Notes: generated by a model not told the origin, from the sequence alone. A stretch of DNA of 32,565 bases from Bacillota bacterium (GCA_012799605.1 JAAZKX010000068.1:1-32565); one strand, 5' to 3'; counted from the first letter of the stretch, positions 1-8,946 are shown. Made by a program: numbers and translations.

Positions 1-29
1 CTGTTGAAATATGGATCAGATAAGGGGTA

Positions 30-53
30 AATAGTTGGCAAAACCCGACTATT
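30..53 (+). other. Leader hairpin upstream of flgB
   Basis: A 9-bp stem (30-38 with 45-53, one T-G wobble) closes a 6-base loop in the 113 bases before flgB. No T tract follows, so it is not a clear terminator. A weak sigma-A-like pair overlaps it (TTGAAA at 4-9, TAAATA at 28-33, 18-base spacer), but I would not call it a promoter. The upstream gene lies outside the window. The role of the hairpin is unknown; it could be part of the leader of the fla/che transcript. Confidence 0.3.
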
Positions 54-113
54 GCTGGCACAGATCGTCTTTTAAGCGGATGATAATTGCTGTGTACGCA
101 GGGGGGTGGAACA

Positions 114-527
114 ATGCACAGCATTGTAAGATCAGAACAGATTTTGTCGGAGCTTGGCTTGGGTCTCGATTGGGCTGCTAAAAGACACAAGGCTATTGCC
201 AATAATATAGCCAATATTGACACACCTAAATACAAACGTCAGGATGTAACCTTTCCCCAAGCCTTAGCGCGGGCGATCAAAGGCAAAAACTCTAACTTGC
301 CGTTGAAACGGACAAATCCACGCCACCTGCCAGCACCAGCGGCAGAAACATCTATTGCCATAGTGGAAGATAAAGGCACGACCTATCGAAACGACGGCAA
401 TAATGTCGATCCTGAAGTCGAGGTTGCAGAACTGCTTAAAAATACTCTTTACTATGATGCCTTGATCGACCGCATAGGAGGGCATGTACGAAGTTTACGT
501 CTGGTGATCAGTGAAGGGAGGCGGTAA
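114..527 (+). CDS. flgB: Flagellar basal-body rod protein FlgB
   Basis: Proximal rod subunit, exported through the flagellar type III apparatus and polymerised in the cell-envelope-spanning rod. The 137-residue product has the rod-family N-terminal signature ANNIANIDTP at about residues 29-38, flanked by the heptad-rich helices expected at both ends. I chose ATG 114 because the G-rich Shine-Dalgarno stretch at 101-109 sits directly upstream; a TTG at 87 in the same frame would place that stretch inside the gene. It is the first gene of the block and is followed 2 bases later by flgC, the normal order in Bacillus and Clostridia. Family assignment is secure. Confidence 0.95.
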   Translation: MHSIVRSEQILSELGLGLDWAAKRHKAIANNIANIDTPKYKRQDVTFPQALARAIKGKNSNLPLKRTNPRHLPAPAAETSIAIVEDKGTTYRNDGNNVDPEVEVAELLKNTLYYDALIDRIGGHVRSLRLVISEGRR

Positions 528-529
528 AT

Positions 530-967
530 ATGTTTAGCAGTTTCAACATTTCTGCTTCGGGTCTTACCGCTCAGCGCTTAAGATTGGATATTATAGCTAA
601 CAACCTGGCCAATGCGGAAACTACCCGTACAGCCGCTGGAGGACCTTACCGCCGTCAATTGGCCGTCTTTGGGGCCAGAGAAGGGCGCGCATTTGATTTT
701 TACCTGGGCCAGGCTGTGAAAAAACAAGCTAGTGGCCAGGGCGTGCGGGTTTTGAGGATCGAAGAAGATCCTTCTCCGTATAGGCGGGCTTATGAGCCAG
801 GACACCCTGATGCTGATGAGGAAGGATACGTTCTTTATCCTAATGTAAACGTGGTGAAGGAAATGGTGGACATGATTTCAGCCAGTCGCTCGTATGAAGC
901 CAATGCTGTTGCTTTCAACGCTACGAAAAGCATGGCTGTCAAAGCTTTGGAGCTTGGAAGGAGGTAG
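530..967 (+). CDS. flgC: Flagellar basal-body rod protein FlgC
   Basis: Proximal rod subunit that stacks with FlgB on the FliE/FliF base. The 145-residue product shows the rod signature ANNLANAETT at residues 23-32 and the conserved C-terminal helix with the SRSYEAN motif near residue 120. Length is usual for FlgC. ATG 530 follows a GGGAGG Shine-Dalgarno near 516-521. It lies between flgB and fliE with almost no spacing, so the three are surely co-transcribed. Confidence 0.96.
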   Translation: MFSSFNISASGLTAQRLRLDIIANNLANAETTRTAAGGPYRRQLAVFGAREGRAFDFYLGQAVKKQASGQGVRVLRIEEDPSPYRRAYEPGHPDADEEGYVLYPNVNVVKEMVDMISASRSYEANAVAFNATKSMAVKALELGRR

Positions 968-970
968 GCG

Positions 971-1273
971 GTGTTGGAAAGAATAAGCGCATCGCCGCTT
1001 CAATCCCCGGCCTATGACCCGATAAACAGCAGGGGCAAAATCGCAGACCGGCCCGAAAGTTTTGGCCAAGTTCTAGTAGCGGCTCTAAATGATGTCAACG
1101 AGCTGCAGCTTGACGCTCAGGAAAAAACACGCCTTCTTCTCGCCGGCGAAGAGATCGAGCTACACCAGGTAATGCTGGCGGCGCAGAAAGCAGAATTAGC
1201 GCTAGAGCTGACGCAGACTATACGCAATAAGGTGGTAGAAGCTTATCAGGAAATCATGCGGATGCAGGTTTAA
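971..1273 (+). CDS. fliE: Flagellar hook-basal body protein FliE
   Basis: FliE joins the MS ring to the rod and is needed to open the export gate for later substrates. The product is 100 residues, typical of the family, with the conserved helical C-terminal half containing GEEIELHQVMLAAQKAELAL around residues 60-80 and an ending in QEIMRMQV. The start is GTG 971, with a TTG in the next codon as the alternative; the AGGAGG preceding it serves as Shine-Dalgarno and overlaps the end of flgC. Confidence 0.95.
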   Translation: MLERISASPLQSPAYDPINSRGKIADRPESFGQVLVAALNDVNELQLDAQEKTRLLLAGEEIELHQVMLAAQKAELALELTQTIRNKVVEAYQEIMRMQV

Positions 1274-1291
1274 GGTAGTGAGGTGGCAGGC

Positions 1292-2815
1292 ATGGTGTCT
1301 CGGATTCGCGAGGCGGGCGCAAAACTTATGGGCCTGTGGAAGGGTGCCGACCGAGGGTTAAAATTACGCATTGCTATCGGCGTATTACTCGGAATCTCCT
1401 TAGTAGCGGCGGTAGTGTTATTCACACGGCCCGGTTACGAAACATTGTTTGCAGATCTAACACCTGCTGATGCCGGACAGATTACCCAACGTCTTCAAGA
1501 AATGAAGGTTGCCTACCGGCTAAGAGACAATGGACAGCGTATTTTAGTACCCCGTGATCAAGTATATGAGCTGCGTAATCAACTGGCTATGGAAGGGCTG
1601 CCCAAGGGAGGAACTGTCGGTTATGAGATTTTTGACCAAACGAAATTAGGGGTAACAGACTTTGAGCGTCGTATGCAATACATACGGGCTCTACGTGGGG
1701 AACTCTCGCGCACTATCAGCCAAATGGAAGGTGTTCGCTCGGCGAATGTAGAAGTGGTGCTTCCTGAAGAACGGCTGTTCGCAAAAGAAGCGAGTCCTCC
1801 CACTGCTTCCGTTGTTTTAGATACAACGGGGCAGATGAGCGCCAATCAAGTACGGGCGATAGTACACTTGGTATCGCACAGTGTAGAAGGACTAGCACCC
1901 GAAAATATTACTGTAGTGGATACCGGCGGTCAAATTTTATCAGACCTGATTGACCCCCAGCTATCGCCGGCCGGGCTTTCGGTGTCTCAACTTCAACTAC
2001 AGCGTTCGGTTGAAAACGAGATCGAGCGCAATGTCCAAACTATGCTGGAACAAGTGCTCGGCCCCGGCATGGTGGTAACTAGGGTAAAAGCCGACCTTAA
2101 TTTTGATCAGCGCGAGGTTACTAGCGAATTTTTTGAGCCGGTAGTAGATGATGAAGGAATCCTGCGCAGTATGCAGGAACTCAAACGAACCTTTGAAGGC
2201 CAAGACCCTGAAGGCGGAATCCCCGGAGAAGGGGAAAACATACCGCCGGGGCTTAGTTACCAAACCTTGACAGGCGGCTCCGGCCAGTATGAAGAAGAGC
2301 AGGTTACAAGAAATTATGAAATCAGCCAGACTAGAGAGCACCTGGTGGTTGCCCCCGGCAGCGTACGTCATCTGTCCGTATCGGTGCTGGTAAATTCTAA
2401 TCGTGATGGAGGTTTTTCGCAACCGGAACTAGATGCCATTAAAACTGCGGTAGCCCATGCAGTGGGTTTGCGCGAAGAAGACCGGGCCGATCAGATAAAT
2501 GTAGAACAGCTCCCGTTTGCCCCGGCGGCTATCGAACCGGAAGCGGTTTGGCCTTCGCTGTTAAAACCGCCGTTTGTTTACTATCTGGCCGTTGCTATCG
2601 TGTTAGCGTTCATTTTATTGGCCCGCAGCTATCGCCGCCGAAAAATTCCGGCGGATGAAATAACCGAAGCGGAAATAGCAATCCGTGAGGCGGCCGCAGT
2701 AGAAGAAGATCCGGAAGTGCTTGAGCGTGAGCGAATCCGGACTGAAATAGAACGGTTGGCTCGCCAACAGCCGGAGGAGTTAGCCCAGCTATTGACGACT
2801 TGGATCAGTGAATAA
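1292..2815 (+). CDS. fliF: Flagellar MS-ring protein FliF
   Basis: Forms the membrane MS ring, the scaffold on which the switch and export gate assemble. With ATG 1292 the protein is 507 residues. A first membrane segment lies at about 27-45, followed by the YscJ/FliF periplasmic ring-building domains and a second membrane segment at about 427-446. A charged cytoplasmic tail of some 60 residues ends in LLTTWISE, the FliG-binding end. ATG 1292 has a GAGGTGG Shine-Dalgarno at 1280-1286; GTG 1283 is an in-frame alternative adding three residues. It overlaps fliG by 8 bases. Confidence 0.95.
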   Translation: MVSRIREAGAKLMGLWKGADRGLKLRIAIGVLLGISLVAAVVLFTRPGYETLFADLTPADAGQITQRLQEMKVAYRLRDNGQRILVPRDQVYELRNQLAMEGLPKGGTVGYEIFDQTKLGVTDFERRMQYIRALRGELSRTISQMEGVRSANVEVVLPEERLFAKEASPPTASVVLDTTGQMSANQVRAIVHLVSHSVEGLAPENITVVDTGGQILSDLIDPQLSPAGLSVSQLQLQRSVENEIERNVQTMLEQVLGPGMVVTRVKADLNFDQREVTSEFFEPVVDDEGILRSMQELKRTFEGQDPEGGIPGEGENIPPGLSYQTLTGGSGQYEEEQVTRNYEISQTREHLVVAPGSVRHLSVSVLVNSNRDGGFSQPELDAIKTAVAHAVGLREEDRADQINVEQLPFAPAAIEPEAVWPSLLKPPFVYYLAVAIVLAFILLARSYRRRKIPADEITEAEIAIREAAAVEEDPEVLERERIRTEIERLARQQPEELAQLLTTWISE

Positions 2816-3839
2816 GAAAGCGGTGATCGAAGTGCGCTTGAGCCTCAGCGGTAAAGAAAAAGCAGCAATTCTACTCATATCTCTTGGGCCTGAGCTATCG
2901 GGACAAGTGTTGAGGCACTTGCGTGAGGATCAGATAGAGGAATTAACTTTAGAGATTGCTACCTTGCGCCGGGTGGATCCGGATGTTGCCGATATGGTTT
3001 TGAGGGAATTTCATCAAATGTGCTTGGCCAAAGAATATATAGCCCAAGGCGGCATCGAATACGCTCACGACATGCTGGAAAGAGCCCTTGGAACCCAGCG
3101 AGCCCTGGATATAATCAACCGTTTGACTGCTTCACTGCAGGTTCGACCCTTCGATTTTGCCCGTAAAACTGATATTCACCAGCTGCTGACCTTTATCCAA
3201 AACGAACATTCGCAAACCATAGCCCTGGTTACAGCATATTTGGATCCGGACCAAGCAGCGCAGATTCTGTCGTCCTTGGAGCCGGAAAAACAAATTGAAG
3301 TAGCTAAAAGGGTAGCGCTAATGGACAGCACATCCCCTGATGTGATTCAGCAGGTGGAGCAAGTACTGGAACAAAAATTAGCCGCAACCAGCAGCCAAGA
3401 ATATGCTCAGGCAGGCGGGATTGACTCCATCGTCAATATGCTCAATGCGGTTGATCGAGGAACCGAAAAGACGATTCTAGAAGCATTAGCCCAAGAAGAA
3501 CCTGAGTTAGCAGAAGAGATCAAGCGTCGTCTGTTTACCTTTGAAGATATCGTTATCTTGGATGACAGGGCAGTAATGCGAGTTTTACGGGAAGTCGACT
3601 TGAATCGCGACTTGCCATTAGCGCTGAAAGTGGCCAGTGAAGATGTTAAACGCAAGATCCACAAAAACATGTCCAAACGGGCTGTAGACACCCTGCAAGA
3701 GGAGATCGGTTACCTTGGGCCGGTTCGGTTGCGTGATGTAGAAGAAGCGCAGCAGAAAATCGTCAATATTATCCGCAGATTAGAAGAAAGCGGTGAAATC
3801 ATAGTTGCCCGCAGCGGGGAGGATGAGATCGTTGTCTAA
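2808..3839 (+). CDS. fliG: Flagellar motor switch protein FliG
   Basis: Rotor protein of the C ring that bears the torque-generating contact with MotA. The 343-residue frame shows the N-terminal domain (SGKEKAAILLISLGPE, about residues 14-29), the middle domain and the C-terminal domain with FTFEDIVILDDRAVMRVLREVD at about 245-266, which holds the charged residues of the torque helix. The usual EHPQ motif of the middle domain reads EHSQ near residue 133. The start is uncertain: GTG 2808 overlaps fliF and has no good Shine-Dalgarno, and GTG 2832 would begin closer to the usual N-terminus. Confidence 0.94.
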   Translation: MNKKAVIEVRLSLSGKEKAAILLISLGPELSGQVLRHLREDQIEELTLEIATLRRVDPDVADMVLREFHQMCLAKEYIAQGGIEYAHDMLERALGTQRALDIINRLTASLQVRPFDFARKTDIHQLLTFIQNEHSQTIALVTAYLDPDQAAQILSSLEPEKQIEVAKRVALMDSTSPDVIQQVEQVLEQKLAATSSQEYAQAGGIDSIVNMLNAVDRGTEKTILEALAQEEPELAEEIKRRLFTFEDIVILDDRAVMRVLREVDLNRDLPLALKVASEDVKRKIHKNMSKRAVDTLQEEIGYLGPVRLRDVEEAQQKIVNIIRRLEESGEIIVARSGEDEIVV

Positions 3840-4602
3840 AGTGCTAAAAAACCCTCTTATCAGCCCCCAAATACAAATAGTGACGGCCGCGGAGGTGGTC
3901 CGAGCCGAATCCGAATCCGAATCCGAATCAGCTGTTCCTTCGGCGGCGGACTTAAATCTGGATTTGGAACGCCGTTTGGCCAACGTGGCCAAGGTGATGA
4001 AAACGAATTTGCTCGAAGCGGCTGAACACAGGGCAGCGATCCTGGAACAAAAGGGCAAAGAACAGGCTGCAAAAATCTTAGCTGCCGCCCGGCAGGAAGC
4101 GGAACACCTAAAACAACAGGCAGAAAATGAAGGTTATGAAAAAGGCTACCAGGCCGGATACCAAGCCGGGCAAGAAAAGGCTAATCAGCTGATAGTTGAA
4201 GCCAAAAAGACAGTCCAGGAGGCCCAAGCGGAAAAGGCTCGGCTTTTGGCCCAAACAGAGCCGGAGGCGCTGGAGCTGGCTTTCGAGCTGGCAGAAAAAA
4301 TTTTGCGCCGTGAACTCACCCGGTCGGCGACCGTACCGGCCCAGCTGCTTCAGGCCGCAGCCGGAAAACTACCTACGGCTGAACCGGTGATAATTGAAGT
4401 TGCTCCCGGGGAGAAACAGCGTTGGCTTGATGCCGAGGAAATGCTAAGATCAGCGCTGGCCGACCGCCCATTTAAGATCGCAGAGAATCCGGCTGTACCG
4501 CCGGCTGAATTTATGCTTTCCTCAAAGATAGGCACTGTCGATGCTCGCCTTAAACCTCAGCTCGAGGCCTGCCGGGCTCATATTTTGGGGGATAACACAT
4601 GA
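3832..4602 (+). CDS. fliH: Flagellar assembly protein FliH
   Basis: Negative regulator and peripheral stalk-like partner of the FliI ATPase. The product has a short N-terminal segment, an acidic Ser-Glu repeat, a long Ala/Gln/Glu-rich coiled coil with the GxxxG-like run GYEKGYQAGYQAGQEKA, and a C-terminal globular domain starting near the sequence LAFELAEKILRRE. I prefer TTG 3832, because the GGGGAGG at 3816-3822 then lies 9 bases upstream; ATG 3823 abuts the same site with no spacing, and TTG 3805 would precede it. With TTG 3832 the protein is 256 residues and overlaps fliG by 8 bases. Confidence 0.85.
   Translation: MSKVLKNPLISPQIQIVTAAEVVRAESESESESAVPSAADLNLDLERRLANVAKVMKTNLLEAAEHRAAILEQKGKEQAAKILAAARQEAEHLKQQAENEGYEKGYQAGYQAGQEKANQLIVEAKKTVQEAQAEKARLLAQTEPEALELAFELAEKILRRELTRSATVPAQLLQAAAGKLPTAEPVIIEVAPGEKQRWLDAEEMLRSALADRPFKIAENPAVPPAEFMLSSKIGTVDARLKPQLEACRAHILGDNT
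3905..3928 (+). repeat. Four tandem copies of CCGAAT in fliH
   Basis: Four perfect head-to-tail copies of the hexamer CCGAAT. They encode an alternating Ser-Glu run near the N-terminus of FliH. Since the unit is 6 bases, gain or loss of copies by slippage would keep the frame and only change linker length. Confidence 0.9.
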
Positions 4603-5933
4603 CCACGACTTGGATACCTGATCTTGAGCCTTACCGAAAACGGCTCCAAACGATAGACCCCCTCTGTGTTTGGGGAAGAATTACGCGGCTGGTAGGATTT
4701 GCGCTTGAATCCCAAGGCCCGCCGGCGGAAGTGGGCGAGCTCTGTTTGCTCTCTACAACTGCTGGCGATACGACCAGCGCAGAAGTGGTTGGATTTCGCG
4801 ACGGTCATCTGCTGTTGATGCCGATCGGCGACTTGGCCGGTATTAGCCCCGGAACAAAAGTTGTTGCCACCGGCAAACCGTTGGCAGTCCAAGTTGGCCC
4901 TGAACTCAAGGGCAGGGTGCTAGACGGGCTAGGTCGGCCGCTGGATGATGGCCCGCCTTTGACCAGTAAAACAACATATCCGCTCAAGGCCCAAGCACCA
5001 CATCCCTTGCTGCGGCAGCGTATTCAAGAACCGCTGGAATTAGGAATAAAAGCTGTGGATGCACTTTTAACCTGTGGCAAGGGCCAACGTTTAGGCATTT
5101 TTGCCGGCAGCGGGGTCGGTAAAAGCACCATGTTGGGGATGATGGCCAAAAATACTACTGCAGATATTAGCGTAGTTGCTCTCATCGGCGAGCGGGGGCG
5201 CGAAGTAAGAGAATTCCTGGAAAAATCGCTAGGCGCTGCTGGCTTGCAGCGTTCGGTCGTGGTAGTAGCCACTTCTGATCAACCGCCTCTGATCCGCGTT
5301 AAGGGCGCCTTTGCGGCTATGAGCATTGCTGAATACTTCCGTGACCAAGGGCTCGACGTCCTCTTTATGATGGATTCCATTACCCGATTCGCCATGGCCC
5401 AGCGGGAAATCGGACTGGCCACAGGCGAACCGCCTACCACGAAAGGATACACCCCGTCTGTGTTCGCGATGCTGCCACAGCTCTTGGAGCGGGCCGGTGC
5501 GGCTGAATCCGGTACTATAACCGGTTTGTTCACTGTCTTAGTAGATGGGGATGACCTAATGGATCCGATCGCCGACGCCGCTCGTAGCATCCTAGATGGC
5601 CACATTGTTTTAGCCCGTCGTTTAGCCAGCCTGAATCACTATCCAGCAGTCGACGTACTTCAAAGCGTAAGCCGGGTGATGCCCGATATAGTAGATGATG
5701 AAGCCCTGCAGCTGGCCCAGCAAGCGCGGGAAATACTGGCCGTATATGAAGAGGCAGAGGATTTAATCAATGTGGGCGCTTATGTCGCCGGCAGCAACCC
5801 AGCCATCGATCGGGCGCGATCACTGATCGCCCCGCTGCGGTCGTTTTTGCGCCAGAGCGTGGCTGAATCCTTTACTTTAGCTGAAACCCGAAAATTATTA
5901 GCCCGGGCTCTTCAAGCGAATGAGGGGGAATAA
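4599..5933 (+). CDS. fliI: Flagellum-specific ATPase FliI
   Basis: ATPase of the flagellar type III export apparatus, related to the F1 beta subunit, acting with FliH and FliJ at the cytoplasmic face. The 444-residue protein has a Walker A GSGVGKST at about 170-177, a Walker B VLFMMDS at about 252-258, and the long conserved stretch beginning GYTPSVFAMLPQLLERAG. ATG 4599 overlaps the fliH stop as ATGA, indicating coupled translation. Length is normal. Confidence 0.97.
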   Translation: MTTTWIPDLEPYRKRLQTIDPLCVWGRITRLVGFALESQGPPAEVGELCLLSTTAGDTTSAEVVGFRDGHLLLMPIGDLAGISPGTKVVATGKPLAVQVGPELKGRVLDGLGRPLDDGPPLTSKTTYPLKAQAPHPLLRQRIQEPLELGIKAVDALLTCGKGQRLGIFAGSGVGKSTMLGMMAKNTTADISVVALIGERGREVREFLEKSLGAAGLQRSVVVVATSDQPPLIRVKGAFAAMSIAEYFRDQGLDVLFMMDSITRFAMAQREIGLATGEPPTTKGYTPSVFAMLPQLLERAGAAESGTITGLFTVLVDGDDLMDPIADAARSILDGHIVLARRLASLNHYPAVDVLQSVSRVMPDIVDDEALQLAQQAREILAVYEEAEDLINVGAYVAGSNPAIDRARSLIAPLRSFLRQSVAESFTLAETRKLLARALQANEGE

Positions 5934-5936
5934 CAG

Positions 5937-6380
5937 ATGAAATTCTGCTTTAGCCTGGCCCGGGTACTAAAAATAAAAGGGATTTGGGAAGAACAAGCCA
6001 AATTAAAACTTGCGGCTGCGGTGATAACACGCGAGCAAGAAGAAAAATTGTTCGCTGAAAAAGTTACCGTCCGCAATCAGGCTTTTTTCCGTCTTAACGA
6101 GGCCGGCCTCAAACGGGGGCAAACGATTGCCCAGCAATATATGTTAGCCAATTGGGCCAAACAAGATTGCCAGCAGCAAGCGGTCAGGGTCAAGGAGGCT
6201 CACCGTAATTTCAGCCGGGCCCAACAGGACTTTTTACAACGCCGGGCCGATCGTCAAGTGTTGACCAAACTCGAACAAAAAAAATGGGCTGAATATATAC
6301 AAGAAAAAGAACGCAAAGACCGAGTCCAACTCGATGAAGTCGCCTCCTTAGCCTATCTAAAACGACAAGGGGGGGCTTAA
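5937..6380 (+). CDS. fliJ: Flagellar export protein FliJ
   Basis: Small coiled-coil stalk protein of the export ATPase ring and chaperone-escort factor. The 147-residue product is nearly all charged helix with Gln/Lys/Glu repeats, the normal look of FliJ. Its N-terminus (FCFSLARVLKIKGIWEEQAK) matches the family start FxxRLxxVLxxR. It follows fliI by 3 bases with a GAGGGGG Shine-Dalgarno in the fliI end. Assignment rests on size, coiled coil, N-terminus and position. Confidence 0.88.
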   Translation: MKFCFSLARVLKIKGIWEEQAKLKLAAAVITREQEEKLFAEKVTVRNQAFFRLNEAGLKRGQTIAQQYMLANWAKQDCQQQAVRVKEAHRNFSRAQQDFLQRRADRQVLTKLEQKKWAEYIQEKERKDRVQLDEVASLAYLKRQGGA

Positions 6381-6381
6381 G

Positions 6382-6930
6382 ATGGCAAAAATAACTACCA
6401 TCGGGCCTGATACACCCCCAAAAGGGCGCTGGCTGATTTGGGCAGGAATATTTATAGCTGTTTTGGTGCTATTATCGTTGCTGGCCATGCTGCTTAACTT
6501 TCTAGGTATAGTCGATTTTTCAACCTTACCGTTAGCATTGCCGTGGTTCCGTTCCCCGGCGGAAGAATCGGAACAAATTTTAAAAGAAGAACAACTAGCT
6601 ATGCAGATAGTAGATCTTCAGGCGGATCGAGAACTACTGCTTGGCAGCTTGGAAGATAAGAAAAACGAAATCGCTCTGTTGAAAGCCGAAGTGGAGCGTT
6701 TAGAAACAGAGATTAAACAACTTATTGAACAAGAACAAGCTATTACCGATATGGCAGCCATATACGCCAAAATGGATCCTGCGGCAGCTGCAGCCATCTT
6801 GGAGAAGCTGTCGGCCGAGGAGGTGCTGCCTATTTTAGGCAAACTGAAAAAAGATCAAGCAGCAGCAATTTTAGCTGAACTAGACGGCGACCTGGCCTCT
6901 AAAATTACCAGAGCCTGGGCAGCCAGATAA
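6382..6930 (+). CDS. ylxF: MotE/YlxF-like flagellar membrane protein
   Basis: A 182-residue protein with one N-terminal membrane segment (about 18-42), a central coiled coil (about 60-118) and a C-terminal helical repeat resembling the MgtE N-domain (IYAKMDPAAAAAILEKL onward, about 127-180). This is the architecture of the MotE/YlxF family found between fliJ and fliK in Gram-positive flagellar operons. In alpha-proteobacteria MotE is a periplasmic chaperone for MotC; in Firmicutes the role is less clear. Position in the operon supports the call; function here is inferred. Confidence 0.8.
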   Translation: MAKITTIGPDTPPKGRWLIWAGIFIAVLVLLSLLAMLLNFLGIVDFSTLPLALPWFRSPAEESEQILKEEQLAMQIVDLQADRELLLGSLEDKKNEIALLKAEVERLETEIKQLIEQEQAITDMAAIYAKMDPAAAAAILEKLSAEEVLPILGKLKKDQAAAILAELDGDLASKITRAWAAR

Positions 6931-6960
6931 GATAGTAAAATCGGGAAAGGAGGTGAGACC

Positions 6961-8094
6961 ATGACTGAAGCAATGAACATACTGACAGGGATGCACTGCC
7001 ATTTGACCAAAGTCTCGGGGCAAAAAATAGGTCCGGAGGAAGAATTAGAGGCAGCAGGAAATTTTGCCGCCTTGTTAGCGGGCCTTCTTATCGGAACAGA
7101 ACCTTTGCTCCTTATCCCGGAGACAGAAACGCAGCTAGAACCTACCGGCATTTTGACTGCTTCACGGCTTCCCGCCGCTGATCTGCCGGCTGCCATCGAT
7201 ACCAACTGGGAACCGGTAGCGGGATTAGAAGCCGGATTTGAGCCGGAAATCTCTATGCGGCCTTTATCGGAACAAAATAAGCCGGCCGAAACCACCGATC
7301 TTGACCTAAACTCAATTACATCCGAACCTGAACAAAAGGATTTACTTTCAGAACCTGGGGCCGAAAAAGCTGTAGTCGCCACTTGGCCCCGGAAAGAATT
7401 ACCGAGCCAACAGCCCCCTGCGCCCGCTGTCCCGGATACTGAAACAAACCGAGCCGAATTGCCGGAGCTGGAGCGGCCCGAATCCTTGACCGAGACTGTA
7501 ACCGTGCAAACAGCGTCAAAATTGGAATCAGGCTTTGACCAGCACTTTGAACTTGACTCCCCGCCAACTGACAAAAACAAAAATAAACAGGAACCGCCGT
7601 TGGCAGGCGTCAAACCAACAATCCCAGGACAGGCAACCATGAGGCAGGCAGATGAAGAAATATCGCTTACCGAGACTAACCGTTTATTCCGTCAGGTGAT
7701 AGAACAAGTAGGCCGGCAACAAGGAAGTGGTCGCCAGGAGATAACACTGAGATTAAAGCCGCCCAATCTAGGTCAGGTACGCCTTGTTTTGCTACACCGC
7801 ACTGGCACTATCAGCGCTCGCTTTGAGGTCGAAAATGATTTCGTCCGCGGTGCTTTGCAATCTAATATAACCCAGCTAGAAGAAACCCTGGCCGAGCAGG
7901 GAATTCAAGTGGAAGAATTAAGCGTTTATATCGGTCAAGGCAATGCTGGTAACGATCAGCCGGCCCAAAAACAAAATGCTTTTGATCTTCACCCGGCTCG
8001 TAGCTTGCACGCCGATGAAGATACTAGTCCCGGTTCGGATTATGAGAAAAGCCGGGCTGTTACAGCCAGCGGCAGGTTAGATTTACTCATTTAG
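6961..8094 (+). CDS. fliK: Flagellar hook-length control protein FliK
   Basis: Molecular ruler that is secreted while the hook grows and makes FlhB switch export to filament-type substrates. The 377-residue product has a long, low-complexity Pro/Glu/Ala/Thr-rich N-terminal region (about 35-225) and the conserved Flg_hook C-terminal domain at about 235-335, including EITLRLKPPNLGQVRLVL. ATG 6961 is preceded by a strong GGAAAGGAGGTGA. The N-terminal two thirds is poorly conserved in the family, so the call rests on the C-terminus and position. Confidence 0.9.
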   Translation: MTEAMNILTGMHCHLTKVSGQKIGPEEELEAAGNFAALLAGLLIGTEPLLLIPETETQLEPTGILTASRLPAADLPAAIDTNWEPVAGLEAGFEPEISMRPLSEQNKPAETTDLDLNSITSEPEQKDLLSEPGAEKAVVATWPRKELPSQQPPAPAVPDTETNRAELPELERPESLTETVTVQTASKLESGFDQHFELDSPPTDKNKNKQEPPLAGVKPTIPGQATMRQADEEISLTETNRLFRQVIEQVGRQQGSGRQEITLRLKPPNLGQVRLVLLHRTGTISARFEVENDFVRGALQSNITQLEETLAEQGIQVEELSVYIGQGNAGNDQPAQKQNAFDLHPARSLHADEDTSPGSDYEKSRAVTASGRLDLLI

Positions 8095-8108
8095 GGGGTG
8101 GAAAATCC

Positions 8109-8549
8109 ATGCAAGTAGGCGTTGTCAACAATACCACTAGTCCTGCTCCAGCAGCATCCCAACTGGGAGGGAAAGATGATTTTCTGCAGCTTTTGGTTAC
8201 CCAGCTTAGACTGCAGGACCCGTTGGAACCTGTAAAAGAAAGGGAGTTTATCGCCCAATTAGCTCAATTTAGTACCTTGGAGGGGATCAATAATCTGGCC
8301 CAAGAACTAACAACACTAGTAGACTTGGAACAAGCATCGCTGAGGCAAAATGCCGATCAAGCAGCTGTACAGATGATCGGACGGCAGGTACTTTTAACTA
8401 CTGAAACAGGGGAGATCAGCGGGATTGTGAGTGCAGTTCGCTGGTTTCAAGGTCGGCCGCAAATTGTTGTCCACGGTCAGGCCTACGACCTGGGTTATAT
8501 CAAGGAACTAAAACCAGCTCCAGCAGAGGATGAAAAAGCAGATGTCTGA
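8109..8549 (+). CDS. flgD: Flagellar hook-capping protein FlgD
   Basis: Scaffold cap that guides hook subunit assembly. The 146-residue product has the conserved N-terminal signature KDDFLQLLVTQLRLQDPLEP at about 24-43 followed by the FIAQLAQFSTLEGI stretch. It is short, like Bacillus FlgD, and has only a reduced C-terminal part (about 85-140) compared with the enterobacterial protein. The Shine-Dalgarno is the GGGGGTGG near 8094-8101. Confidence 0.93.
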   Translation: MQVGVVNNTTSPAPAASQLGGKDDFLQLLVTQLRLQDPLEPVKEREFIAQLAQFSTLEGINNLAQELTTLVDLEQASLRQNADQAAVQMIGRQVLLTTETGEISGIVSAVRWFQGRPQIVVHGQAYDLGYIKELKPAPAEDEKADV

Positions 8550-8922
8550 TCATAAAGTGTTTATTCCGCCGCCAATTACCAGACCAACAGCCTATCCTAC
8601 TTCCAAACAGGCCCGGGCTGGCGCGAAAAGGGCTACGAAGGATTTCGCTACACATTTAGCCGAAGCCCAAGGATTACTCGTATCCCGCCATGCTCAGCAG
8701 CGCTTATCCAGCCGCCAAATTCCACTTACCGGAGAAACCTGGGGCCGAATATTGCAGGCGGTAGATAAAGCTGCCGCTAAAGGGAGCCGGGATTCGCTAG
8801 TGTTAGTCGAGGATCTGGCTTTGGTTGTGAATATCCCTAACCGAACGGTAATAACAGCGGTAGACGGACCTAGTATGCGCGAGCGGGTATTTACCAATAT
8901 CGATAGTGCGGTAATAGGATAG
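8542..8922 (+). CDS. Flagellar operon protein, TIGR02530 type
   Basis: A 126-residue protein of the small family (TIGR02530) that lies between flgD and flgE in many Firmicutes flagellar operons. The family hallmarks visible are SRHAQQRLSSRQIPL at about 50-64, a short charged helix and the ending VVNIPNRTVITAVDG. No enzymatic motif or membrane segment is seen and the biochemical role is not established. The frame also opens at ATG 8530, but AGAGG abuts that codon; ATG 8542 has a workable though long spacing and overlaps the flgD stop. Confidence 0.82.
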   Translation: MSDHKVFIPPPITRPTAYPTSKQARAGAKRATKDFATHLAEAQGLLVSRHAQQRLSSRQIPLTGETWGRILQAVDKAAAKGSRDSLVLVEDLALVVNIPNRTVITAVDGPSMRERVFTNIDSAVIG

Positions 8923-8946
8923 AGCCGGACCTTTTAAGGGGGCTCA

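Noticed and set aside
1-113. c-di-GMP (GEMM) riboswitch or sigma-28 promoter before flgB
   Set aside because: The conserved aptamer blocks of GEMM are not present, and a TAAA at 28-31 lacks a matching GCCGATAA-type element at the right distance.
6855-7640. Long minus-strand open frame (261 codons) across the MotE-like gene and fliK
   Set aside because: Ser/Gly-rich translation antisense to the low-complexity part of fliK; no Shine-Dalgarno or family signature.
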